64,000 nt of DNA from Ceratopteris richardii. Its lineage: Eukaryota > Streptophyta > Polypodiopsida > Polypodiales > Pteridaceae. Made by a program: the position numbers and the translations under genes. Positions within the stretch are counted from its first letter, which is position 1. Each line of letters begins with the position of its first letter. The stretch lies in contig CM035413.1 of NCBI GenBank assembly GCA_020310875.1, forward strand, positions 167,116,996 through 167,180,995, in the 5' to 3' direction. Shown here one piece after another: positions 25,348 through 37,687 of the stretch. The notes under the pieces are model-generated. The model was not told where the DNA came from and ran no database searches. It saw only the letters and a list, made by a program, of their open reading frames with translations.

Positions 25348-25842
25348 TGTTAGGCCGCCGGATCGGAATAATGTAATTTTATTTTCCATAGTCGCACGCA
25401 CCGAAAAGGTGTAGCGAATAGATGTAACTCTTACCCATTAATGAAATGGCATTACGGTGTTCTTCGACGAGAGATGGGTTTGCCAAACTGTCTGTCTGGG
25501 CGACTGTGCAGAGATGCTGTGTTGCAGATTTGCAGATATCTGGAGTACTCTTATTCTATTCTTGTTGAATTGCAGTAATTCATTATTAACACAGTAACGT
25601 TGTCTTAATATTAATAAATCTGTGCGCATGTGTGATTGTTAATTCGCGCGATAAAATTATTGTGTAAGATAAATTGTAACCGGAACATCATAACTGTGTA
25701 GCGGAAGTTATTGCCTTGAAAGTATAGTGACTATTAGTTGAATAGCTCAATTGGGAAAATCAAAGAGGGCCTCTGCACTGTCAGACCCCTAACCATCCCC
25801 AAGAACCCGAAACAAAGCGACTTGACGAAAGTCCTTTTAACA
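25348..25842 (+). repeat. 3' LTR of gypsy element E1 (495 bp)
   Basis: Pairs with 16599-17102; starts TGTTAGG and ends TTTTAACA. The 20 bp before it (GTTCGAGTCCACCATGCGTG) are not purine-rich, so the expected polypurine tract is absent or eroded. Confidence 0.95.
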
Positions 25843-26175
25843 AGGTGTTAGGAGCTATGGAATGACTTATGCATAATCACAACTAATAATGATTCTTAAA
25901 TTGACCTTATTAATAAGTGAAAGAAGGTTTGGTCATGCTTACGCATGTTGGTAGGTTAAATGAATGTTACGAACTTCAAAAAAAATTAACGTCAATGGTT
26001 TCAAGATACATTAATGGAGTTCACAAAGTGTTTCATCCTATCTTGGGGAGAGAGCAATATTACACATTACATTCTAATATTTCTTAACATTTCAATTTAT
26101 TTATTAAAAATAAATTTTTATATGTATTTATAAATTCTCAACATATTTTATTTGCACATGGAGATTTTGCAACAC
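25843..26175. other. Short unassigned spacer between E1 and gypsy copy W
   Basis: AT-rich, no domain or repeat recognised. The target duplication of E1 lies at its left edge, and copy W begins abruptly at its right edge. Confidence 0.5.
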
Positions 26176-26974
26176 TAAAATGAGATTACAACTTGGAGAT
26201 GGACACATAGAAAAACCCCTAGGAATACGGGAAAAAGTGATTGTAGAAATATGTGGAATAGAGATAGAGCATACTTTTGCCATAGTTGAATTCCCACAAT
26301 CCACTTCATATGAAATCATCCTAAGAAGAACATTTATGAGACAAATGCAAATTGTGCAAGATTGGGGTAATGATTGTCTATATCTTCAAAGCAAAGGAAG
26401 GATAACTAGAGTAAATTTAAGAAATGGTCAATATTGTGACATGTCCCCTCAAGAATGGTTCAAAGTACATCAAAATCAAGAGTTAAGTGAAGAATCAGGG
26501 AGTGAAGATCAGAATGAGACCGAATCATCAATATGGAAATGTAATATGATAAGGAACCTCACAGATAAAAAAAGAAGGTTAAGAAAAGGAGATTGTCTAG
26601 GAGAAAGGAAATCACAGAATGAGAGCTATGTACTACAAAAATTCAATGATGAAGAATTTGAGCCTTATGGTTGGAATCAGATTTTGACCACCATGGATCT
26701 AGCTAATGATGAATATGTGGGAGTGAAATTCCAAAATGAAGAAGGATATGATATCTTTCACATAGGAATACAAATGATAAAGGTGTCAAAAACAGAGGAA
26801 GACCAGGAGGAAGGAATAATATTAAAAACTAGAAAAGCACAATTCCTGGAGGAAGTGGAAGCTATAGATGCTATAAAAGACAAGATCTCATGAACATATA
26901 AAAATAAAAAGCACAAAAAAATAGAAAAAGATAAAGAAGTTGAAAAAAATAAAAACATAAAAGAAGAAGATCAA
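26176..26974 (+). pseudogene. Gypsy copy W, upstream piece (protease C-terminal part and linker)
   Basis: Reads KMRLQLGDGHIEKPLG at 26178, then the retropepsin second half (YEIILRRTFMRQMQIVQ near 26310) and a long acidic linker, ending at the codons for E-E-D-Q at 26963-26974. It aligns residue for residue with the minus-strand copy at 55052-56449. The protease active-site Asp region is missing, because W starts only at 26176. W is cut at 26974 by the LTR of element X; the last five bases, ATCAA, recur next to the other X LTR at 44278-44282 (as TTGAT on +). W's matching downstream half continues there on the minus strand. One TGA lies at 26891-26893. Confidence 0.9.
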
Positions 26975-27810
26975 TGTTATGAGATGTATTTTTTGAAGCA
27001 TTTTGGATGAAAAATAATTGTAAAATGACAAAAACTTGTAAAAATATTTATGTAACTGATGTAAAAATATGGAAGAGTCTTCCTTATGAAGAATAGAATT
27101 TTATGTAATTTTTCTAGAATTTTTGGAAACTCCTAGATAGCATATTTTTAGAATAATAGAGGAAAGGACCAAAATTCAAGTGTGAAAAGGGACACTTGAA
27201 AATGTATATAAGACAATTTCCTCTATTATGAGGGGGTTGGTTGATTATTTGTTTACATGCTATCCAAGTGAATAGAGAGAGAGTTTCCTGCTAAAAATCG
27301 TGTTTTCTCCTCTTTGTGTGGTTTCATTGATTTGTTGAGTCTATTCTTTGTGTATCCATGGAGATTGGTGAGCTTCTATTGTGTAATTTTGTTGAATGTG
27401 TATGAAGAGAGCAGAATATTGATGTGTTGAGTGAGAAATTGATGAAGAATGGTGTTGGAGATGAAAATCGTCTGTTTTCACAGAATCGCGATTGTCTCGT
27501 CTGTATGGTACAGGTAATATTTTTGAGTTTTGACTTCATAATTGTGTTCTGCTGAGAAAATAGCATGTAATAGACACCAAGATTGTGGAAAATGGTGGAG
27601 ATTTGCTCAAGATAATCCAAACCCTAGAAATTCCTCTTCATTTTCATCATTCTCAGAAACCCAGCCATTATTCTCTTATTTCTTGGATTCTATCATCTAG
27701 AAGGGGCTATGGTCTCTTGAATACTTCTAGGATTGACAAAATAAAGATGTATTGTTAATTCTTTATGCTAAATGATTGGAGAGGACAACTCCAAAGATCA
27801 ATAACAAACA
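26975..27810 (+). repeat. 5' LTR of gypsy element X (836 bp)
   Basis: Starts TGTTATGAGATG and ends ATAACAAACA. It matches the inverted copy at 44283-45118 over exactly the same length with about 2% differences by eye. A TATATAAG box lies at 27205-27212. The LTR carries palindrome words of the AATCGCGATT type near 27484 and AAAATCGTG near 27294, the same words that build the leader array. Confidence 0.95.
27205..27212 (+). promoter_or_regulatory. TATA box in X LTR
   Basis: TATATAAG inside the LTR, in a setting typical of the U3 promoter of plant LTR elements; the inverted LTR carries the same word. Confidence 0.6.
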
Positions 27811-27815
27811 TTTTT

Positions 27816-27833
27816 TGGCACCGTTGCCGGGGA
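27816..27833 (+). promoter_or_regulatory. Primer-binding site of gypsy element X
   Basis: TGGCACCGTTGCCGGGGA, five bases after the LTR. This is very close to the TGGCGCCGTTGCCGGGG primer-binding sequence used by Tat/Athila/Ogre-type plant gypsy elements, so the LTR boundary and the strand of X are well supported. Confidence 0.9.
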
Positions 27834-29629
27834 ACATATCAAAAGCTTCATTGAAGTTGGACCTTGCTGGATCTTCTATTGTGATGGTAATGAACACATG
27901 GAAAAGGTAATACTCTTTAATCAAGAAATGTGAACATGAAAAGGTAGATGTCTTTGTTTGTCTTTTGGGAAAAGAAAACAATAGATAATCTTTTTAGAAT
28001 TTGAAGTGCTGAAATTTTTGCAAATTGATAATTGCTCATCTCATTTTTTAAGTAAAGTGCAAGTATGGTCAAATTTGAATCAAGGAATTTGAAGACAAGG
28101 AAACATGTGTCTATTCTTGCATTTTTAGAGTGCTTTTTGACCAAGTACTAGGCAAAATTGTTGATCTTGGGAAGATGACATGATTGCAACAAGGAAAAGT
28201 TAAGTAAAGTAGCTAGATGCAAGTAGACAAGATCCATTTGTTAACCAAGTCAAAGCATTAATCTTGAGAAAAAGCTGATTTGCATTTTGAAGAAAAAAAA
28301 TGTTTGAGTGTATCTTTGCAAAAATTGATAATTGCATTTCATAGCACAATTTTTCTTTGGGAAGTTTTCTCATGAATTGTTTTGATAGCCAAAGCACAAG
28401 AGAGTATAACCAATCAAGGAACACAGGATCAATAGATCACCAAACAAGAAACCCTAAGTGAAGTGTTTACCTTAATTTAGGGCAAAATACTAAAAAAATT
28501 CATAAAATTCATTAAAACAATCAAACAAATTTCTTTTCTTCTTAGGAAGTTGGAGTGAAGCTTTGCTGATAAGAGAAATAGGAAATAAGTGAAAGGAAAG
28601 CAAAAATTTGTCAGAAAACTAGAAAATTTGAAAAACACGATTCTTTGCACAAGATCGCGATTTTCTGAATAATGTTGTGATTATGATGTAAAATTTCAGG
28701 TGATTGTTGAATTGGAGTTAGTAAAGGGTACTGAAGGGGAACAAGAGAAAAGAATACTCAAATTTGCACAAAATAGAAAGTACAGAAAAAACACGATTCT
28801 CTGCACAAAATCGCGATTTTCTGTAAGAGAATTTTTTTTTGGAATTTTCAGCATATTTGGGTTTTTGGAGAAAGGTAATTGCATGAGATTTCATCAATAT
28901 TGAGAAAGAGAGGGAAGTTAATTTCCAAAGAAGCAGGGGGAGTGAGTATCAAGTGAAAGAGGTAGAAAAGGACAAAATCGCGACTTTCATCAGTAGCTAA
29001 GGGGTGTGATTAATCAAGGAAAAATTAAGAATTGAGGATTAAAAATCATAAAGTTGTGGAAGGATGAAGTTGGACAAGTGAAAGAGTGAAGAACAATGGA
29101 AATTGCACAGAATCGCGATTTTCTGGACACTATAAAATCCTGGAATTACAAGAGAAACTCATTTGAGTGAGTGTGAGAGAGAGAGAGAGCAAGGTAAAAA
29201 TTGCGACTTTCTGCAGCAAAGCATTCTGAAGGATTTTGCAATAAAGCAAGCAAGGTAAGGGGTCACAATATTATTTTGTTGCATTTCTTTCCATTCTAGT
29301 GATCATAAAACACAAAAAATAGAAAATAATAGAAAAAACACAGAATCGCGACTTTAGAATTCTGAAATTTTTGTAAAAAAAATGAAAAGTTTTTAGAGAA
29401 CACTTTCATTGCATGTTAAAAAATAGACATGCCGATTCTATAGGTGAAATAAAAACTTTAAAAATCAATATCTAAAAATTTCCAAAAAATTGATCAGAAT
29501 GGCGATTCTGTAGACAAACACAAAATCGCGATTCTCTGAACTAAGGACAAAATCGCGATTCCCAGAACACGATTTTCATAAGAAAATCGTGTTATTTACA
29601 ATTATGAGCAATCACGATTGTCTGGGAAC
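27834..29629 (+). other. Long untranslated leader of gypsy element X with dispersed AATCGCGATT palindromes
   Basis: About 1.8 kb without a convincing frame. It is studded with variants of AAAATCGCGATTTTCTG and ACACGATTCT (near 28640, 28795, 28812, 28975, 29110, 29200, 29345, 29490, 29525 and 29550). Many contain the 10-bp palindrome AATCGCGATT. It flows into the tandem array that ends just before gag. Long leaders are known in Tat/Athila/Ogre-type elements; this repeated palindrome is not something I recognise from them. Confidence 0.75.
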
Positions 29630-30058
29630 AAAATCGTGAAAAACACGATTTTGAGCACAAAATCGTGAAAAACACGATTTTGAGCAGAAAATCGTGAAAA
29701 ACGCAATTTTGAGCAAAAAATCGTGAAAAATACGATTTTGAGCAGAAAATCGTGAAAAACACGATTTTGAGCAGAAAATCGTGAAAAACACGATTTTGAG
29801 CAGACAATCGTGAAAAACACGATTTTGACCAGAAAGTCGTGAAAAACATGATTTTGATCAGAAAGTCGTGAAAAAACACGATTTTGATCAGAAAGTCGTG
29901 AAAAACAGGATTTTTTGCAGAAAGTCATGAAAAAACACGATTTTGATCAAAAAATCGTGAAAAACATGATTTTGTGCAGAAAATCGTGAAAAACACGATT
30001 TTGTTCAGAAAATCGTGAAAAACACGATTTTGACCAGAAAATCATGAAAAAACTTGTG
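29630..30058 (+). repeat. Tandem array of 29-30 bp hairpin-forming units (14 full, 1 partial)
   Basis: Each unit contains the arms AAAATCGTG and CACGATTTT separated by five or six A, then a short spacer (GAGCAG, GATCAG, GACCAG, GTGCAG, GTTCAG). Units 1-6 and 12-14 are close to consensus; units 8-11 share an AAAGTCGTG variant, which suggests block duplication. The partial last unit ends at about 30058, 12 bp before the gag ATG at 30071. Confidence 0.97.
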
Positions 30059-30070
30059 AAAATTAATTGA

Positions 30071-32421
30071 ATGATCCTTAGGTCTGGGAACAAATTAAAT
30101 ACACATACTAGGCAAAACTTAGGAAGGAAGGAAATAGAGCCAGTGGAAGGGGAAGTGCAAAAAAGAAATCTAGGGCAAGAAAACAACATGGAAAATTTAA
30201 ACGAAACAAATGAGCCCATTGAAACTGGGGATTATAGAAATATCCTCAAATATATATATACAAATAGGTTTGGAACCTATGTATATCAGGATGGAATGCA
30301 TAAGTTTCTCATTAGATTGAGAAACTTAGAAGTTCCCCTGAACATAACACCAGTAGCTCAATTCAAAGATGGTAGGTATGAGGATAGGCAAGGATGTGTA
30401 TACATCTTCTCCCAAGACCCTGAAAATTCAAATGACTTAGGGCAATGTGCTGACAAAGGACCTTGGGAACATAACCTAGGACAATCAGACTTACCAAGAC
30501 CACATGAAAACTACACTAGTACTGAGCAACAACAAGGGAGGAGAACACATGCTTCCCCAAATCCTTTTGAAAAGGAACCAGAAGGATTTAATGAATTTTC
30601 ACTAAGAAGAAGACATCATTGGCAACCTTAGGGTAGAATGCTTAGAGCATATCAAGTAGCCAAATGCATGAAAAATCAATATGAAGGGTATTCTGATCCT
30701 CATGCTCATTCTGCAGAGTTTAGGCAATTAATTAGAGTTGAGGAGGTGGAAGATTACAAAGTCCAATTTGAAGCATTTGGTCTAACCCTAACAGGACCTG
30801 CATTATCTTGGTTTATCCCTTTGAGAAAGGAAATGTACCTAGATATTGAATCCTTCCTAGAAGCCTTCATTGGGGAATTCTCAAAGACTAGAATAAAACA
30901 TAGCACAGCCACTCTGATACACAGCTTTAAACAACAAAAAGATGAAAATGTCAGAGAGGCAGCCAGGAGATTTAAGCAATACATTGATAGATGTCCTAAA
31001 GAAGAAGTACCTTCCATGGCAAGACAAGTATCCCTATTCATAGAAGGATTAAGAAGTGCTCAATTAAGGACCCTAGTGTACTATAGGAGATGCCCTGATC
31101 TAGGAGCTTGTGTAAAAGAAGCAATAGATTTGGAAGATAACAGAGGCCAAGATCTGTTAGCATTTGATCAACCTAGATCAAATGAAGATAAAATCCCACC
31201 AGCAGAAGAATTGGCTCAGGCCATTGCTAAAGCCCTAGAGGTAAGCACCAAAACCAATTTGATAAACTCTAGGATAAACACAAATAAAAAATGCTACAAT
31301 TGTGGAGAAAGTCATTTGGTACAACAATGCCCATATCAAAAGCCTCCACATTTTCAAGATAGGAAAACACTCAAATATTGTACACTAGAGAGGAAATGGA
31401 GAAATCATACCAGGGAGGAATTCTTCTATAATAAACAACCCATAAAGGAGAGAGATTATGGGAGCCAAAGAGAATCAGGGTATATTGAGCAACCAAGACC
31501 TGTGCTTGGGCAACAACCTCCTATACCAACAAATGTGGTGCCAATTAAATACACACCAATAGAGGAGGGAAACTCAAGAACAAAGTCACCATACAAGGAA
31601 GATTATCAATGGAATGAAGGATATCAAGAACAATGGGAAGGTTATGAATTAAGAGAACCAGAATTACAAGCCCTAGACTTGGGAAATGGGAGAATTGAGA
31701 TGGACACTGCCACCTTCATGTATATAACCAATAATTATATGTCCAATCAAAAACCTCAATTCAAAGGGGGACCAAAGATAACTTGTTATAGGTGTGGGGG
31801 AGAACATTTCATTAGAGACTGTCCACAACCTCCTACGTTAAGAATAGAGGGAGCTTATTGCAAGGATTGTGGTAGGGAACATTTGATAAAGGATTGCCCA
31901 AAAAATCCTCAAAAACAACAAAACACACCTAATAACATACCACTAAAAGCAGTCAATATCATGGAACAAGAAGAATTGAGTGACATTGACCAAGTGAATG
32001 TAAATGCTATAACGAGGTCACAAACTAAACAACAAAGAACAACTAAGGAACAAAATGAAGGTTCAATCTCAAAGGTGAAGAAAAATAGAAAAAAAGGGAA
32101 ATGGGAAAGGAAACAAAGAATGGGTAAAAATTTGGAAAAAGAAAATAGGGAACAATCAAACAGTACTTCTCCTCAGAAGACACAAACCCAGTTGGAGATA
32201 GGAAATTCACAAAGTCTAGACACTCTAATAAAAGCATACAAGGGAAGAATTCAAGAGGGATCAAGCCCTACTGATCATACAATGGCTTATCCTTTGCCAG
32301 ACTTAGAACATGAAAGGATGCAGAAGTGTAAACAAATCATACGGGAAGTGCAACTCAAAATGGGGGAAGTAGACAATTCTCAAAAAACAGTTGAGGAATT
32401 TGAGACAACAAAAACAAGAAG
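30071..32421 (+). pseudogene. Gypsy element X gag with three zinc knuckles
   Basis: The ATG at 30071 follows the hairpin array. The frame is open for about 783 codons to the point where copia sequence begins (32422), with a single TAG at 30629-30631 inside QP*GR, a Gln position by context. Residues 1-185 are polar and unassigned. Residues about 190-400 form a gypsy Gag core (SWFIPLRKEMY, FIGEFSKTRIK, REAARRFKQYIDRCP blocks). Three CX2CX4HX4C knuckles follow: CYNCGESHLVQQC (from residue 408), CYRCGGEHFIRDC (from 572) and CKDCGREHLIKDC (from 597). A Lys-rich region follows. Three knuckles spread over 200 residues is more than the usual one. The frame reads out of gag into the truncated copia LTR and stops at 32453-32455, so the natural C-terminus is lost. 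The matching protease and pol are on the minus strand at 55052-56449 and 47355-48242. Confidence 0.9.
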
Positions 32422-32422
32422 A

Positions 32423-33376
32423 AATGATCAGTTTGAAGTGAAAGAATTTACTTGAGAAAGTGAAGAAGATTTCAGAATGATAGCTTGTATACATATGTAC
32501 ATTACAGGTGGAAATTCTTGTAATCTGAGTAGAGATAATCCTTAGGATGATAAGGAGTAATGTAATAGATGCGAGATAAGTCTAAAATTATATGTATATA
32601 AGTCAATGATGTAAAGAAACATATGAGAGAGTCATTAGAAGACAAGTGTCATTGTGATAGATGTGTAGAGAGTCTTTCTCAAAAAATTAGCGACGAGTTT
32701 TTCTCTGAGTTCTCTCAGTCTGACCATGTGGATCAGAAATCCTTTTGTACACATCTAATTTGAAAGTCAATGAAGCTATGTTCAAAGTTTCATGGTCTAA
32801 TTCCTTTCATGTTGTGAGTATGATCAATAGGAACATGTATATGTAAAGTCTGTAGATGATCTCTCAGAGTTGCACACTTTTTCGTGTCAATGTTTTGCTT
32901 AGATCTCAGGGCACATTGTAAAGTTTTTGATGAGTGAGCATTCAAAATCTAAGTTAGAAGGTAAGGAAGCTATAGCTAAAAGCATTTAGAAAAAAGAGAT
33001 CTATGTTGTGAGAAATCAACCTTAGAAGTTACCTATGTCAAAGTCGCTTATTTAGGAAGACAGTTTCTGACATACTTTTGATCTTAAGGATCAAATTGAA
33101 GTTTTAATGATTCTTTTGAAGGCTAATGGTTGATATGATTGCACAAAGGTAGCTTGGAGGTATGTATATCATTAGATTGAAGAAATCTGAAGATATGTGC
33201 AGGTAATGAAGTCAATCTTTGAGGCAGACTTCTTGAAGAAGAAAAATTTGCACTCAGAGAATTGTTCATGAATGATTGTCAGAGTAACATTTGTGTAAAG
33301 TTTGGTCTATAACTGATGTAGAGGTATTCTTAGATCAGTATATATCAAGCCTTTGGAGATTAAGAGGTCTCCAACA
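32423..33376 (+). repeat. 5' LTR of copia B, lacking its first 53 bp
   Basis: Matches 37741-38634 and ends CTCCAACA before the primer site. It has about 25 and 35 extra bases near 32508 and 33235 relative to the 3' LTR. A TATATAAG box lies at 32595-32602. Its left edge is fused directly to gag of gypsy X. Confidence 0.92.
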
Positions 33377-33377
33377 G

Positions 33378-33389
33378 TGGTATCAAAGC
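33378..33389 (+). promoter_or_regulatory. Primer-binding site of copia B (tRNA-Met type)
   Basis: TGGTATCAAAGC one base after the LTR end; the consensus for plant copia elements is TGGTATCAGAGC, so there is one transition. Confidence 0.9.
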
Positions 33390-33607
33390 TGAAGGTGTAA
33401 TACAAGTGAAGTAAAGGCATTGGAAGTCGTGACTGCTGCAGATATTGAAGTTTCTTCTAATTGAAGGTGGACAAGGACAAATTCTTGAAGATAACCTACA
33501 GAAGTACAAAGCACGAGTTTGAAGGATCAAAAGGGATTGAAGTTTCATATCAAAGGTACACTTTACTATCATAAATCATAGTAATTGCAGATACAGAAGA
33601 TCAAAAG

Positions 33608-36600
33608 ATGGGAGAAAGCTTGCAGATTGATAAGCTAGATAGGGAGAACTATCCAGCTTGGTCCATGAGGATGGAAGCACACCTCATGAGCAAAGACTTG
33701 ATGGCATTCATTAGAGGAGAAGAAGAAAAGTCTGAGTTTGCAGATCCTAGTGTTCCAACTAGGGAAGAGCTTGCAAATTTGAAGGCCTGGATGAGAAAGG
33801 ATGCTCAAGATAGGAGCATCATTTACATGGCTGTAAATGATTATCTTCTACCTCACATCAGAGGATTGGAAAGTGCAACAGATGTGTGGAATGCTTTGGA
33901 AGAGCATTTCCAAAACACAACCAAGTCTAGGAAGTCCTCATTATGGGTAGAGTTTACAACTTTCAAGAAGAAGATCTCACAATCAATTTTTGATTATGTG
34001 GCAAGGATGAAGGATATTGCAGATAGCTTAGGAGCTGTAGATGAAGATATTGAAGAGGATAAGTTGGTAAGGCAAATACTTACAGGTCTGAGAGGAGATG
34101 ATAAGTGGAAGCCTTTCCATAGAATTGTCACTCGATCACTTTACTCCTGATCTTAATCAATTGCTAGGACACATGCTAACTTTTGAGCATGACATTAAGG
34201 GAGACAATGCTAGGAGTGCAAGTTAAGCTATGTACTCCAAGGACAAGAAAAAGAATGGCAAAGGGAAGCAGTCAACTGATGATGAAGGATCTTCAAGTCA
34301 AGCTAAGTTTACAAAAGGGAAGATGAACTTCAGAGGTAAAGGAAGAGGAGGTAAGAACAAAGATAATCCTAAAGCTTGTTGGATTTGTGGTAGAACCAAT
34401 CATTTGACAAATGATTGTTGGTATAACAATCAAAATGGAGGAAATAATAATCCTAAAGGAGGTGGAAGAAGTTTCCAATCTCAGTCCTACAACAACAATT
34501 ATTATAATTATGCATCAGATCAAAAGGATGACATGACTCTCATCTTGAATGCAACTCATGAAGCAGTAGGAGAAGACCAAAGGGTGTTTTATATTGACTC
34601 AGGATGTAGCAATCATCTGAGTGGCAATATATCCTTGATGACTAATATGGAAGCAAAGGTGAATGGACATACAGTTCAAATAGGAGACAATACTAAGCAT
34701 AAGGTGGAAAGCATTGAATCAGTGAAGACAAAGAATGGAAGTACACTCTTAAGCAAGGTACTTTATGTTCCTACTATTCCTAAAAATCTGATAAGTGTAG
34801 GGAAAATTGTGGAGAAAGGATATGAAGTCAGATTCACAAATGATGATGTACAAGATCCAAATCAGGGATATAGAAACATTATTGCAGGTAAAAAGGAAGG
34901 AAGGTTGTTTACTCTCAAAGTTCAAGGTAATGTGGGACATGCTCTATTTACTTATGGAAGTCAAAAGATGTCTGAATTAGACCTATGGCATAAAAGATTA
35001 GGTCATTTCAATGAGAGAGCTATAAAGGAAATGTCAAGGAATGATGTGGTGCTGGGTTTGCCAAAAGTTGAAGGGCAACACATGGTGTACAAGTGTGAAG
35101 CTTGTCAATTAGGTAAAGCACACAAAAGTTCTTAGAACAAATCAGGATACAAGTATTCATACATGCTTGAGCTAGTTCATACAGATGTGTGGGGTCCTTC
35201 AAGGGACTATAGCATAAATGGATCCAGATATTATGTATTGTTTGTTGATGATGCAACCAGATGGATTACTTTATATGTAATCAAGGATAAATCAGAAGTG
35301 TTCAAGACATTCAAGCATTATCATGCTTATGCAGAAAGGATTACAGGACAAAAGCTCAAGAGGTTGAGATCAGATGGAGGGGGAGAGTATTTTTCTAAAG
35401 ATTTTGATGATTATTTGTGGAATGCAGGTATAAAAAGAGAAGTAATTTGCAGGTACTCCCCTCAACAAAATGGAGTTGCAGAAAGAAGAAATAGAACTCT
35501 TGTAGAGTTTGCAAGAGCAATGATGAAGGAAAAGAATTGTCCAAATTACTTATGGGTAGAAGCTATCAACACTGCAACATACCTTGTGAATAGGTTACCT
35601 TGTAAAGCATTGGAGGGAAGAACTCCTTATGAAGCATGGTGGGGTAAGAAACCTACTCTTGATCATTGTAAGGTATTTGGATGTTTAGCATATGCTTATG
35701 TTCCTTCACAATTGAGACATAAGCTAGAACCCAAAGCAGAGAAGTATGTGTTTATTGGGTATGATGATAGACAAATGGGTTACAGATTGTGGAGTCCATC
35801 CACAAAGCAATTTCTTGTTACTAAAGATTTTACATTTGTTGAGCAAAGCACATGGTATACAGGGTCAACAAATGATTATGTAGGTGTTGAAGAAATACAA
35901 AGGAAAGGGAAGGCAAAAGTAAATATGTATGAAGAAGATATTGATGATGTTGATTGTAAAAGTAAATTGCAGGATAATGTTGAAGATGGGCCAAGATTTG
36001 ATCCAGAATCAAATATGGCTGAGACTTCAAGAAGTGCAGAGGTTAGAAGATCCTTAAGAGAAAGAAAAGAGCCTACTAGGTATAGCTATGACACATCTTT
36101 CTTAACAACAAAAGATTATGCTTACATTGTGAAGACAGAAGAGGATCCAATCACATATGAAGAAGCTAAAGGTAAACATAATTGGGAGAAGGCAATGCAA
36201 GAAGAGTATGATGCTCTACTTGAAAATGAAACATGGGAGTTGGTGTCAAGACCAAAGAATCAGAAAGTCATTGGATGTAAGTGGGTGTATAAAACAAAAA
36301 GGTTTGCAGATGGTAAGGTGTCTAGATACAAGGCTAGACTTGTTGTCAAAGTTTATGCCCAAACCTATGGGATTGATTATGATGAAACTTTTAGTCCTGT
36401 TGCTAAAATGTCTACAATTAGATCATTGATTGCTATTGCTGCTTGTAAAGTATGGAAGTTATCACAATTAGATGTGAAAAATGCATTTCTGAATGGATAT
36501 ATTGCAGATGAAGTGTACATGGAGCAACCAGAAGGCTTCATGGATTCAATTGGATCAGATTATGTGTGTAAGCTCAAGAGAGCTTTGTATGGGTTGAAGC

Positions 36601-37679
36601 AAGCCCCAAGAGCATGGAATTACAGGCTTGTTAAGTTCTTAAATGAATGTGGATTTCAAGCATCAAAGGAAAATAGTAGCTTGCTAGTGAAGGCAAGTGA
36701 AAATGGATACATATATATGTGTTTTTATGTTGATGATATCATTGTCACAGGTACAAATGCTCAAGGAATTAATGAGCTTAAGAAACAAATAGAGAAGGAG
36801 TTTAAGATAAGTGATTTGGGAAACTTATCTTATTTCTTAGGAATGTAGATTATATATACTCAACATGAAGTATATGTTACACAAGAAAGGTACTTAAAGA
36901 ATCTTTTGGTCAAATTCAACATGGAGGATTGCAGGCCTTCAAGCACACCATTGGAGGTAAATCATAAGTTAAGCAGGTATGGAGGTGAAGAATTCAATGA
37001 CATGAAGAAATATCAGAGTTTGGTAGGTAGTTTAATTTATGCTACCTTGACAAGGCCAGACCTATCATATGTAGAGGTGTGTTATCACAATTCATGCGTT
37101 GTCCAAAGAAGACTCATTGGATTGCAGCTCAAAGGGTACTCAGATATATCAAAGGAACCCTAAGTGAAGGTCTGTATTATGGATTTACTTCTGATACAAG
37201 AATTAAAGTATTTAGTGATGCAGATTGGGCAAGTGATTTAGATGATAGAAGGTCTACTCATGGTATCTCTGTTATATTGGAGATAAGTTAGTTTCTTGGT
37301 GCTCAAAGAAGCAACATACAGTTGCTTTGTCATCAACAAAAGTTGAGTATAAAGGATTGGTAGAGGCTGCAAAAGAAGTGATATGGTCAAAGACCTTGTT
37401 GAAGAGTTTTGGAACTAATGAGAGTACTCCAATTATTTTTGGAGACAATATGAGTTCACTGTATTTGGTAGCTAACCCTGTTTCAGGACTAAGCATATAG
37501 AGATTCAGTATCATTTCTTGAGGGAAAAGGTACTTGACAAAGAGATTGAAGTGATGTATACTCCAACAAAAGAACAATTTGCAGATATGTTAACAAAAAG
37601 CTTGGATGGACCTAAGCTACAGAGATTCAAAGAGATGGTAGGAGTGAAGAAGAATGGAATAATCACAATTAGTGATTGA
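33608..37679 (+). pseudogene. Copia B gag-pol polyprotein, decayed
   Basis: ATG at 33608 (MGESLQIDKLDRENYPAW). Gag runs to about 34145, where a frameshift occurs; the zinc knuckle CWICGRTNHLTNDC is near 34377. Protease has YIDSGCSNH near 34591. GAG-pre-integrase has LWHKRLGHF near 34984 and CEACQLGKAHKS. Integrase has HTDVWGPS near 35180, SDGGGEYFS near 35370 and NGVAERRNRT near 35471. RT has QLDVKNAFLNG near 36465, LKRALYGLKQAPRAW near 36573 and FYVDDIIVTG near 36725. RNase H has DADWASD near 37220. Breaks: frameshift near 34145, TAG at 35133-35135, TAG at 36846-36848 and frameshifts near 37070 and 37480. The gag opening is close to that of element C (DKLDR-x-NY-x-AWS-x-RMEA), so B and C belong to related lineages, but their LTRs differ. 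Confidence 0.93.
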
Positions 37680-37687
37680 GGGGGAGC

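Larger units (their letters stand above)
16599..25842 (+). mobile_element. Complete but inactivated Ty3/gypsy retrotransposon E1 (about 9.2 kb)
   Basis: Two LTRs in direct orientation (16599-17102 and 25348-25842) enclose gag, protease, RT, RNase H, integrase and an extra 3' ORF, all on +. The sequence flanking both ends shares AGGT (16595-16598 and 25843-25846), consistent with a 4-5 bp target duplication. By eye the LTRs differ at roughly 35-40 of about 490 aligned positions, mostly transitions, so this is an old insertion. Every frame carries stops; TAG is the commonest. The element interrupts DNA I could not otherwise classify. Confidence 0.95.

Noticed and set aside
29592-29928. Minus-strand Phe/Ser/Arg-rich open frames of 95-108 codons
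   Set aside because: They are translations of the 29-bp array; a 29-bp period cycles all three frames and simply lacks stops.
29630-30058. CRISPR-like array of short palindromic repeats
   Set aside because: The spacers are only 6 bp and near-identical, the repeats drift, no cas genes exist, and the array lies in the leader of a plant retrotransposon; it is a tandem repeat.
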